Source: JACVRW01 sp963827065 (GTDB lineage Bacteria > Actinomycetota > Thermoleophilia > Solirubrobacterales > Thermoleophilaceae). Taken from it: a stretch of DNA of 64,000 nucleotides. The notes under the pieces were generated by a model. That model was not told where the DNA came from. It searched no databases and saw only the letters and a list, made by a program, of their open reading frames with translations. A program made the position numbers and the translations under genes. Shown here piece by piece: positions 29,033-36,137 of this stretch (its first letter is position 1; the number at the start of each line of letters is the position of its first letter). The DNA lies in NCBI GenBank assembly GCA_963827065.1, contig CAWGZM010000005.1, forward strand, positions 21,413 through 85,412, in the 5' to 3' direction.

Positions 29033-29217
29033 CGCCCTCGCGTCAACCCGCGCGCCAGAAGGATCGCCCCCGCCGCGGCGCACGCAACGGGGGCGAGGAG
29101 GGCGAAGCTGAGCCCGAGCGCGCCGGTGGCGTCGAGCAGCAGGATCAGCCCCAGCACGAGCACCGCGATGCCCGCGACAAGAGAGGGGACGTCGGCGTTA
29201 GCCACCTTCGCCGTCAC
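29029..29217 (-). CDS. 62-residue two-helix membrane protein
   Basis: Two hydrophobic segments (VPSLVAGIAVLVLGLILLLD and ALLAPVACAAAGAILLARGL) joined by a short loop. It lies between the LiaF-like and kinase genes: its GTG start (29217, or possibly 29205) overlaps the end of the first and its stop overlaps the kinase ATG by 4 nt. LiaI-like small membrane proteins accompany LiaFSR systems elsewhere, so it may modulate the sensor. That role is inferred from position only. Confidence 0.75.
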   Translation of the reverse strand: MTAKVANADVPSLVAGIAVLVLGLILLLDATGALGLSFALLAPVACAAAGAILLARGLTRGR

Positions 29218-30694
29218 CGTTCGTGTCGCACCCGGAGTTGGTGCCCCGGTCGATGCCGCTGTCGATGTGGTCGAACTCGCCATCGAGGGTGGCCTCCTGC
29301 ATGCCGAAATCGCTCGTCGAGTGGCCAATCAGGAGCTCCCCCACGCCGACCTCGGCGTCCACGATCAGCCTGCTCCGGTCGGGCGGGGCCGTCCGCTGAT
29401 CCTCGTAATCGACGTCGATTCCGTCGCTGTCCCCGTCGAAGACGCCGGCGTAACCGACTCCGATGTCCGCCGTCGTCGCGACGCACACGTCGTCGGGGAC
29501 GATCAGGCGCGCCGAGCCCACGCCCAGGTCGAGCTGGAGCGGGGTGTCTCCGGCAGGCAGATCGGTGTTGCGCAGGTCGACCGTCAGCTCGCCGATGCCG
29601 AGCTCGTAGCGGTCGCGCAGGTCGATCGTGGACGCCGGCCGGTAGTTGCGGTCGCCCACGCCACCGTCGAGGTCGATCCCCGCGGCCGAGACAGCGCCCG
29701 CCGAGAGGGCGAGCGCGAGCGCGGGCAGGATCAGCCAGCGGATCGGCTTGAGGAAGGCGCCCACGACGATCGCAACCCCTGCCCCGATCACGAGCGCTGC
29801 GACGATCGCCTCGCCTCCGGCGGCCGCGGCCCACGCTCCACCGAACGCCACGATCCCGCAGAGGATGAGCAGCCCGATGCCTAGGGCCGCGCGCCGGAGG
29901 ATGTCTCCCGCGTCTCCACTGGGTCCTTCTCCGGAGACGACCCACCAGACAAGGACACCGGCCGCGACCAGAAAGGCGAGTGGGACGAGGATCCCGCCGA
30001 GGATGAGCCCGCCACCAAGAAGAAAGGGCCACGCGATGATCAGCAACACCACGACCCCTGCGATCACGAGGCCACGATTACGGCCGTCGACGGAAGCTCC
30101 GTCGACGGCCGCCTGCGCGACAGAGTCCTCCTTCGGGATCAGCAGCAGCGCCGCCAGGTAGAGCAGCACGCCCGCGCCGCCGATCAGGGTCAGCACGATC
30201 GCGCCGATCCGGAAGAAGACCGGGTCGGTGTTGAAGTAGCGCCCGAGGCCCGCACAGACGCCGCCGAGCACTCTGCCCTGCTGCACGCGCAGCAGGCGCC
30301 GCGGGGGCGGGGCGGCACCCGGGCCGCCACCGGCAGCCCCACCGCCCGCGCCCGCGCCGGCGCCTGCAGCCATCGGCTCGGTCGTCGCCTCGTCCCCGGA
30401 CGGCGCCTGTGGACCGCGCGGATCCTCTGGCCGCGTTGCCGCCTCGGGCTGCTCGGCCGTGGGCTGCTCGGCGCTGGGCTCCTCGACGGTCGCGGCCTCG
30501 TCGGCCGGCACCTCATCCTCGACGGGCTCGGGCTCCTCCGGCGGGCCTTCGGCCGTCGGCTCGTCGCCACCCTCGGGCTGCTCCTCGGTCGCCGGCACGT
30601 CCTCCATCGGCTCGTCCGCGGGGCGCTCGGCGGTCGGCTCGTCGCCGCGCTCGGACTCGTTCTTGTCGTGAATATGCTCGTTGCGGTCGTCCAT
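29198..30694 (-). CDS. PspC/LiaF-like envelope-stress membrane protein
   Basis: A 498-residue protein. Residues 1-130 are acidic, Pro/Glu-rich and then Gly/Ala-rich, probably a disordered cytoplasmic tail. A PspC domain occupies about 133-190 (RVQQGRVLGGVCAGLGRYFN, VLLYLAALLLIPKED). Four or more membrane segments follow (LVIAGVVVLLIIAWPFLLGG, ILVPLAFLVAAGVLVWWVVS and others). The C-terminal 140 residues are a beta-rich LiaF/adhesin-like domain with repeated strands (YELGIGELTVDLRNTDLPAG, LDLGVGSARLIVPDD, VDAEVGVGELLIGH). In Firmicutes LiaF restrains the LiaS kinase; here the next genes encode a kinase and regulator, so the same role is likely. GGAGG precedes ATG 30694. Confidence 0.87.
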   Translation of the reverse strand: MDDRNEHIHDKNESERGDEPTAERPADEPMEDVPATEEQPEGGDEPTAEGPPEEPEPVEDEVPADEAATVEEPSAEQPTAEQPEAATRPEDPRGPQAPSGDEATTEPMAAGAGAGAGGGAAGGGPGAAPPPRRLLRVQQGRVLGGVCAGLGRYFNTDPVFFRIGAIVLTLIGGAGVLLYLAALLLIPKEDSVAQAAVDGASVDGRNRGLVIAGVVVLLIIAWPFLLGGGLILGGILVPLAFLVAAGVLVWWVVSGEGPSGDAGDILRRAALGIGLLILCGIVAFGGAWAAAAGGEAIVAALVIGAGVAIVVGAFLKPIRWLILPALALALSAGAVSAAGIDLDGGVGDRNYRPASTIDLRDRYELGIGELTVDLRNTDLPAGDTPLQLDLGVGSARLIVPDDVCVATTADIGVGYAGVFDGDSDGIDVDYEDQRTAPPDRSRLIVDAEVGVGELLIGHSTSDFGMQEATLDGEFDHIDSGIDRGTNSGCDTNGDGEGG

Positions 30695-30834
30695 GGTGTC
30701 CTCCGATGGCTTGCCTGCTGGTGCCATCGAGACTGCCGTCGGAGAGGCGGTTCGCCTATCGGGAATGATCCCTAAGGGCGCTTCCCAGGAGGTGCCCTGC
30801 AAGCACCGCGCCGCTAGACTTGGCAGGGCAACAA

Positions 30835-31205
30835 GGGGGCGAACCAGCTTCGACGTGGGGCTGACGTTCCCGATGTGGCGAGTCGAGGACTCCGGGTTGG
30901 CCTCGCAAAAAAATCCCGGAAACCAATAGACGCGGACTCTCATCGAGTTCAGCCCCTCGCCGCTTAAGTAGGTGAGGGAGTCGCGCCGGACAGCCCGCGG
31001 TCCGGGTACGTGGCTTCAGATAGCGGGCTTACCCAGGCGGCCTGACCCTCGGTCGCACGGGGACATCTAAGAGGGTGTGGCGCCGGGGACGTGCCCCGCG
31101 GATTGACCGAACCGGTTGCCGAGAGTCGACTCCGACGGGAACGCTCGTAGCAAGCATCGGGAGTGTGTTCCGCGGACGCCGGGGCAGTGCCGGCCGCCTC
31201 CACTA
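30835..31205 (+). ncRNA. ssrA: transfer-messenger RNA (tmRNA)
   Basis: The 5' end GGGGGCGAACCAGCTTCGAC is a standard tmRNA start and pairs with CGCCTCC near 31195-31201 to form the acceptor stem. The tag frame begins at GCG 30932 and reads ADSHRVQPLAA followed by TAA (30965-30967). It starts like the mycobacterial tag and ends in the protease signal LAA. Total length of about 370 nt is normal. Two oddities: the T-arm has stem gccgg/ccggc but a GGCAGTG loop instead of the TTCRANN consensus, and the CCA end reads CTA in the DNA. Function: rescues stalled ribosomes with SmpB. A -10-like TAGACT is at 30815-30820. Confidence 0.94.
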
Positions 31206-31274
31206 CCGACTACAGCAGGCGTTGGTCCCCGAGGGGGGCTGACGCCCTGCGCCTACTCGGACCAGCCGCTCGGG

Positions 31275-31475
31275 CTACGCCTTGGGAGGAGGCTCGATGT
31301 GATCCTCCGAGCCCTCGCCCTCGATCTCCGTCCGCTGTGACTCGTCAGGGTCGCCGGACTTCAGCTTCTCCACGTCGCCCTCGACGTCATCCTCGCGACC
31401 CTCTTTGTAGGCATGCAGCGAGGTCTCGGGGAGGGTCTCCTCGTCGGCACGCTTTTGCTCGTCATCGCCGGACAT
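31275..31475 (-). CDS. small acidic hydrophilic protein
   Basis: A 66-residue highly charged protein with no hydrophobic segment (starts MSGDDEQKRADEETLPETSL, ends DHIEPPPKA). A good ribosome-binding site (gaggtg) lies about 6 nt before ATG 31475. Composition suggests an intrinsically disordered protein. I do not recognise a family. The 250 bp between it and the exonuclease gene holds no convincing gene or RNA. Confidence 0.55.
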   Translation of the reverse strand: MSGDDEQKRADEETLPETSLHAYKEGREDDVEGDVEKLKSGDPDESQRTEIEGEGSEDHIEPPPKA

Positions 31476-31728
31476 CGGTCACCTCGGTCGCCGGGTCACG
31501 CCCCGGATCGGACGCGTAGGCCCATCTACCCCGGCCGCCGACCGGCAATCACCGCTACGCCGGCGTGGGCCGTCCGAGCGGAGCCGTTACGTGCGCACGG
31601 GACGTGCTCCACAGTGGCACCCCGATCAAGAAGGCGAGCGAGTCGCGTGAGAGACGGGGCGAGCCCATAGGGACTCCTCAAAGCCGGGTACGGACGACCC
31701 TGCGCCTACGGCGCACCACCGTCCGACC

Positions 31729-32586
31729 TCAATCCTCCGGCTCGAGCCGCGCCGCCAGCCTGTCCATGCCGCGTTCCCGCGCGGCCGCCGCGGCGCCGGC
31801 GCGGTCCAGCTCGCGGTCCTTCGGCAGCTCGACGTCGACGTCGCGGAGCGTCGCAATGTCCTTGAAGCGCAGCAGCTCCTCGCGTTGGGAAGTCAGGGCG
31901 GCGCGAACGCGCGGCTTCGTCTCGCGGATCGCGCCGTCCAGCGCAGCCTCGAGCGACCCGTGCCGCTTCAGCAGGTCGGCCGCCCCCTTCTCGCCGATGC
32001 CCTTCGCCCCGGGGATGCCGTCGGAGGGGTCGCCGCGCAGCGCGATGAAGTCCGGCACCAGCTCGGGAGGAACGCCGTAGCGCTTGCGTACCTCGTCGGG
32101 GTCGACCGCCTCGGCCCCGCGGCCGCCCGTGCGCACGTAGAGGATCGTCACGCGGTCGCTCGCGCACTGGAACATGTCCCGGTCTCCGGTCATCACCAGG
32201 ACGGTGCCGCCCGCATCGGCCTCGCGGCTGGCGTAAGAGCCGAGCAGGTCGTCGGCCTCGAGGTTGTCGCTGACGGCGACGGTCCAGCCGAAGGCTCCGA
32301 AGAAATCGGGCGAGTCGGCGAACTGGGGCGCCAGCGTGTCGGGTACCTCGGGCCGCTCGGCGTGGTAGCCGTCGAACAGCTCGAGCCGGTAGTCGGCCGC
32401 GTCGGGCCCGAAGCAGAGGACGACGGCGCGCGGCGAGTGCTCCTCGACCTCGCGCAGGATGAGGTTGGCGGTGCCGAGCAGGGCGTTGACGGGCCGCTTG
32501 TCCTTCCCCTTGATCGAGTCCGGGAGCGCGTAGAAGGCGCGGAACAGCATCGAGGGCGCGTCGACGACTAGAAGTGGTCCTGGCAT
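31729..32586 (-). CDS. stand-alone 5'-3' exonuclease (PolI N-terminal/FEN-like)
   Basis: A 285-residue flap-type nuclease equal to the N-terminal domain of DNA polymerase I, without polymerase domains. Metal-binding acidic clusters are visible in LLVVDAPSMLFRAFYALPDS, AVVLCFGPDAADYR, SDNLEADDLLGSYASREADA and VLVMTGDRDMFQCASDRV. The helix-hairpin-helix region is FIALRGDPSDGIPGAKGIGE, GAADLLKRHGSLEAAL. It should remove RNA primers or flaps in replication and repair. ATG 32586 has TAGCCT (32594-32599) 7 nt upstream and no Shine-Dalgarno, so it is probably leaderless. It is divergent from the UdgX gene. Confidence 0.92.
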   Translation of the reverse strand: MPGPLLVVDAPSMLFRAFYALPDSIKGKDKRPVNALLGTANLILREVEEHSPRAVVLCFGPDAADYRLELFDGYHAERPEVPDTLAPQFADSPDFFGAFGWTVAVSDNLEADDLLGSYASREADAGGTVLVMTGDRDMFQCASDRVTILYVRTGGRGAEAVDPDEVRKRYGVPPELVPDFIALRGDPSDGIPGAKGIGEKGAADLLKRHGSLEAALDGAIRETKPRVRAALTSQREELLRFKDIATLRDVDVELPKDRELDRAGAAAAARERGMDRLAARLEPED

Positions 32587-32618
32587 GCCGGGCAGGCTAG
32601 CCGGGTAGCCGGGAGGGA

Positions 32619-33254
32619 GTGCCGGAGGAACCGAACGATGCGACGCCGTTCCTCCCCGAGCGCCGGTCGCTCGCGGCCCTGCGTGAGGCCGCCGCGAAGT
32701 GCCGCGGCTGCCACCTGTGGCGGAACGCCACGCAGACCGTCTTCGGCGAGGGACTGAAGCGCTCGCGCCTCATGTTGGTCGGCGAGCAGCCGGGCGACAG
32801 AGAGGACCGCGCCGGCAGGCCGTTCGTCGGCCCCGCCAGCCGGGAGCTCGACCGTGCGCTCGTGGCGGCGGGCATAGAACGCCGGGAGGCGTATCTCACG
32901 AACGTCGTCAAGCACTTCAAGTTCGAGGAACGCGGCGGACGGCGCATCCACCAGACGCCCAAGCGCTTCGAGGTCGAGGCGTGCCGCCCCTGGCTCGACG
33001 AGGAGCTGATGGTCGTGCAGCCGGAGGCGCTCGTGCTGCTCGGCGCCACCTCCTCGAAGGCCCTGTTCGGCAGCTCTTTCCGCCTGACCAAGCACCGCGG
33101 CGAGCTGCTCGACTCGGACCTCGCGGACATCGTCACGGCGACGATCCATCCATCGGCGATCCTGCGCGGGCCACCCGAGGATCGCCAGGCGCAGCGCGAG
33201 GCGCTCGTTGCCGACCTGCGCGTGGTGACGGAGGCGCTCGGCAAGGGCCGATGA
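32619..33254 (+). CDS. udgX: UdgX-type uracil-DNA glycosylase (DNA-crosslinking subfamily)
   Basis: A 211-residue Fe-S uracil-DNA glycosylase. Cys28 and Cys31 (CRGCHLW) and a later Cys in EACRPWLDEEL are likely cluster ligands. Motif 1 is LMLVGEQPGDREDRAGRPFV, motif 2 is ATIHPSAIL, and the diagnostic UdgX loop is RRIHQTP with His111. In mycobacterial UdgX this histidine forms a covalent bond with the abasic site, so the enzyme stays attached to uracil-containing DNA. GTG 32619 follows a gggaggga ribosome site. It is divergent from a flap exonuclease gene. Confidence 0.93.
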   Translation: MPEEPNDATPFLPERRSLAALREAAAKCRGCHLWRNATQTVFGEGLKRSRLMLVGEQPGDREDRAGRPFVGPASRELDRALVAAGIERREAYLTNVVKHFKFEERGGRRIHQTPKRFEVEACRPWLDEELMVVQPEALVLLGATSSKALFGSSFRLTKHRGELLDSDLADIVTATIHPSAILRGPPEDRQAQREALVADLRVVTEALGKGR

Positions 33255-33311
33255 GTCCGCCGCCCCGAGGCGGTCTCATATCGAGAGAACCAGAGAGCCG
33301 GAGGACTGAGA

Positions 33312-34061
33312 ATGCTGCTGGAGAACAAGAACGCCGTCATCTACGGGGCCGGCGGCGGGATCGGCGGCGCCATGGCGCGCGCCTTCGCGACCGAGGGAGC
33401 CAGGGTCTTCCTCACCGGCCGCACGCGCGAGAAGCTCGACGCGCTCGCCGGCGAGATCAGCGCGGCCGGCGGCACGGCCGCGGTCGCCGAGTTCGACGCG
33501 CTCGACAAGCGGGCCGTCGACGAGCACGCCGACGCGGTCGCCGCCCAGGGCGGGCTGCACATCTCGTTCAACCTGATCGCCCACCCGGCTCATCACGGCA
33601 CGCCAATGGTCGAGATGGACGTGGACGACTACCTGCAGCCGGTCGCGAAGGCGGTGCGGAGCAACTTCCTCACGATCGCCGCCGCGGCACGTCACATGAA
33701 AGAGCAGGGCGGCGGAGTGATCCTCTTCTTCGGCGGTTCGGGCGATCCGATGCGCGACTACTACCTGGGTGGTACCCAGGTCGCGTTCGAGGCGCTCGAG
33801 TCGATGCGGCGCCAGCTCTCCGCGGAGCTCGGCAAGGACGGCATTCGGGCGGTGACCCTCCGAAGCGGAGGCGTGCCCGACTCAGTGCCGGACTTCGAGG
33901 GCCGCAACGCGATCGTCGACGGCATCGTGAGCGAGACCATGCTCGGGCGAGCCGCGACCTACGAGGACATCGGCAACGCCGCCGCGTTCGCGGCATCGGA
34001 CCGCGGCCGCATCATGACGGCCGCCACCGTGAACGTCAGCGCCGGGGCGCTCGTCGACTAG
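33312..34061 (+). CDS. SDR-family oxidoreductase, atypical active site
   Basis: A 249-residue Rossmann-fold protein with NAD(P)-binding AVIYGAGGGIGGAMARAFAT and TGRTREKL, and the C-terminal RIMTAATVNVSAGALVD typical of SDR enzymes. The classical YxxxK is absent: the equivalent region reads DYYLGGTQVAFEALESMRR, with Tyr but no Lys four residues later. It may use a divergent enoyl-reductase-like site or not be a classical dehydrogenase. GGAGGA precedes ATG 33312. It converges with the FadR-type regulator gene (4-nt overlap). Substrate unknown. Confidence 0.85.
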   Translation: MLLENKNAVIYGAGGGIGGAMARAFATEGARVFLTGRTREKLDALAGEISAAGGTAAVAEFDALDKRAVDEHADAVAAQGGLHISFNLIAHPAHHGTPMVEMDVDDYLQPVAKAVRSNFLTIAAAARHMKEQGGGVILFFGGSGDPMRDYYLGGTQVAFEALESMRRQLSAELGKDGIRAVTLRSGGVPDSVPDFEGRNAIVDGIVSETMLGRAATYEDIGNAAAFAASDRGRIMTAATVNVSAGALVD

Positions 34062-34900
34062 CCCGAGCTGCGCAGAGCGCGCGAGCGCTCGGCCACAGGC
34101 TGGAGGAAGTCCGGCAGCGGGCGGACCAGGCCACGCCCGGTCTCCCGCTCCCAGATCTGCTCGAGCTGGGCGAGGTGCTCGTCCATGACCTCGTCGATCA
34201 GTCCGAAGTCGGCCGAGCGGATCGCCGCGAGCGTGCGCTCGTGGATCGAGATCACCCAGTCGGGGACGAGCGGGGCGTGCACCGCCATGTCGCGCGCGAT
34301 CTCGAGCCGGCGCAGCACGCTGCGCATGAGCTGCACGACGGTCGAGTTGCGGGTCGCTCGCGCCATCGCCAGATGGAACTTGAGATCGAGCTGCAGGAAG
34401 AGGTCCTCGTTGCGAAGGAAGTCGTCGGCGGCCGCAAGCTCGCGCTTTCGCTCGATCAGCGCGGCGAGCGCGGCGAAGTCGTCCTCGCTCGCGTGTACGG
34501 CGGCGAGCTGGGCGACGCGCGGCTCCAGCAGGCGGCGCGCCTCGAGCACTCCCGCCACCTCGCTCACGCGGATCGCCTGGCGCGAGCGCACGAGCTCGCG
34601 CGGGATCAGCTCGGAGCTGACGAAGATGCCGCCGGACTGGCCGCGCCGGACCTCGAGCACGCCCACCTCAGCCAGTGTCCTGACGGCCTCGCGCAGGGTT
34701 GGGCGGCTGATCCGCATCTGTGCGGCGAGCTCACGCTCGGACGGGAGGCGGTCGCCGACGTGCAGGTCGCCCGACTTGATCTTCTCCGCGATCTGCTCGA
34801 CGGCTTCCTCGAAGGTCCGGCGGGAGGAGACAGGCTCGAACGAGCGCTCCAAACCGGCGCGAGTATAGGCAGGCGGGTCGCTCAGAAGCGAGGGGTTCAT
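34058..34900 (-). CDS. GntR/FadR-family regulator
   Basis: A 280-residue regulator: GntR winged helix at about residues 28-95 (AVEQIAEKIKSGDLHVGDRL, SERELAAQMRISRPTLREAV, LEVRRGQSGGIFVSS), then the all-helical FCD effector domain (EARRLLEPRVAQLAA, FHLAMARATRNSTVVQLM, ISIHERTLAAIRSADFGLID). FCD domains bind organic acids through a metal site. The ATG at 34900 overlaps the stop of the amino-acid dehydrogenase by 4 nt, so it is co-expressed with it and probably controls the divergent catabolic genes. Confidence 0.92.
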   Translation of the reverse strand: MNPSLLSDPPAYTRAGLERSFEPVSSRRTFEEAVEQIAEKIKSGDLHVGDRLPSERELAAQMRISRPTLREAVRTLAEVGVLEVRRGQSGGIFVSSELIPRELVRSRQAIRVSEVAGVLEARRLLEPRVAQLAAVHASEDDFAALAALIERKRELAAADDFLRNEDLFLQLDLKFHLAMARATRNSTVVQLMRSVLRRLEIARDMAVHAPLVPDWVISIHERTLAAIRSADFGLIDEVMDEHLAQLEQIWERETGRGLVRPLPDFLQPVAERSRALRSSG

Positions 34901-35973
34901 GCCCTCGCGGCGGCGATCCGCTCGAGCGCCTGGCGCTCGGCGACCTCGATCGGCGTCGAGTTTTCGGCACGAGCTGTTTCGATCGCGAGCTCGAGGCGGT
35001 CCATCGCGCCGGCGATTAGCTCTTCCTCGCCGGGGCCGTGCTCGCCGTACCACTCGCGCGACACGTGGATCAGTCCGCCGCAGTTCGCGAGGAAGTCGGG
35101 CACGTACAGGATGCCGCGCTCGTTCAGCACGTCCGCAACGGCGCGTCCGGTGAGCGGGTTGTTGGCCGCCCCTGCCACGACGCGGCAGTCGAGCGAGCGC
35201 GCCAGCCGCTCGTCGATCATCTGGCCGCCGGCGCACGGGGCCAGGACGTCGAGCGGCGCGGCCATGACGGCGCCGGCCGACACTGCGATCTCACCGCCGT
35301 GCTCGGCGCGAAAGCGCTCGCTGCACAGGGGATCGAGGTCGTAGGCGAGGATCCGCGCGCCGCCCGCGCTCAGCTGCGCGGCCAGCACCGAGCCGACCTT
35401 GCCGAGCCCGATCACGCCGATGCGGCGGCCGTCGAGCTCGGCCGAGCCCGTGGCCGAGGTGAGCCCCCGCAGCAGCGCCTGGAAGACGGTCTCCGCGGTG
35501 ACGGGGGAGGGGTCGCCGCCGCCGCCGTTCTCGACCGAGCGCCCGACGGCGAAGCGGGTGAAGCGCGACATGAAGTCCATGTCGGCACAGGTGGTGCCGA
35601 TGTCCTCGGCCGTGACGTAGGCGCCCTTCAGGCCGTCGATCACGTGGGCCGCTCCCTCGAGGCGCGCCTCGCGCATCTCCGCGTTCCCGTCGTCGATCAT
35701 GACCGCCTTGCCGCCGCCGAGGTCGAGGCCCGCCGCGGACGCCTTCAGCGTCATCGTGCGCGACAGGCCCATGACGTCGTCGAGCGCCTCCCGCAGCCCG
35801 CCCGCGTAGCGCTTGAGGCGCATCCCGCCGAGCGACGGGCCGAGGACCGTCGAGTGGACGGCGACGATCAGTCGCAGCCCCGTCTCGGCGTCCTGGCGAA
35901 TGACGATCTGCTCGTGATCGTCCTCGGCAAGCGCGATGTTGAGGCGCTGAACGGGCTGGGTAGCAATGGTCAT
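34897..35973 (-). CDS. Leu/Val/Phe-type amino-acid dehydrogenase
   Basis: A 358-residue Glu/Leu/Phe/Val dehydrogenase that deaminates an amino acid to its 2-oxo acid with NAD. The catalytic Lys is in GLDLGGGKAVMIDD, the substrate loop in TVLGPSLGGMRLKRYAGG, and the NAD-binding Rossmann motif in RRIGVIGLGKVGSVLAAQLS. VLAPCAGGQMIDERLARSLD and VVAGAANNPLT are also typical. The short octameric type prefers branched-chain or aromatic amino acids. Its product is a 2-oxo acid, the substrate type of the indolepyruvate oxidoreductase encoded divergently, which suggests a joint catabolic route. Confidence 0.92.
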   Translation of the reverse strand: MTIATQPVQRLNIALAEDDHEQIVIRQDAETGLRLIVAVHSTVLGPSLGGMRLKRYAGGLREALDDVMGLSRTMTLKASAAGLDLGGGKAVMIDDGNAEMREARLEGAAHVIDGLKGAYVTAEDIGTTCADMDFMSRFTRFAVGRSVENGGGGDPSPVTAETVFQALLRGLTSATGSAELDGRRIGVIGLGKVGSVLAAQLSAGGARILAYDLDPLCSERFRAEHGGEIAVSAGAVMAAPLDVLAPCAGGQMIDERLARSLDCRVVAGAANNPLTGRAVADVLNERGILYVPDFLANCGGLIHVSREWYGEHGPGEEELIAGAMDRLELAIETARAENSTPIEVAERQALERIAAARA

Positions 35974-35983
35974 GTAGATTGAC

Positions 35984-36032
35984 CTTATACCGGGTGCAGG
36001 TTTCCATCAACCTGGAAAAGCACCAGCTTAGA
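35984..36032. promoter_or_regulatory. promoter and inverted repeat upstream of the amino-acid dehydrogenase
   Basis: On the minus strand TTGATG (36005-36010) and TATAAG (35984-35989) form a promoter with a short 15-bp spacer, 11 nt before ATG 35973. CAGGTT-tccatc-AACCTG overlaps the -35, flanked by GGTGC and GCACC further out (about 35993-36028). The repeat is a candidate operator for the FadR-type regulator of this operon. Confidence 0.5.
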
Positions 36033-36137
36033 GCGGCAGACGGATGTATTAGGGCGAGCGATTCGTTGCTTTCCGTGTACCGCTATTGGTAAGGTTGCTT
36101 TCCCAAACGAAGCGGGAGCTACGGGCGGGACAAGAGG

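Noticed and set aside
31206..31274. tRNA-like gene after ssrA
   Set aside because: No cloverleaf or TTCRA T-loop can be drawn; it looks like spacer.
32699..35344. 881-codon plus-strand open frame
   Set aside because: It crosses the real UdgX and SDR genes in another frame, then runs antisense to the FadR gene and the 3' end of the dehydrogenase gene. The translation is Arg/Gly-rich with no domain.
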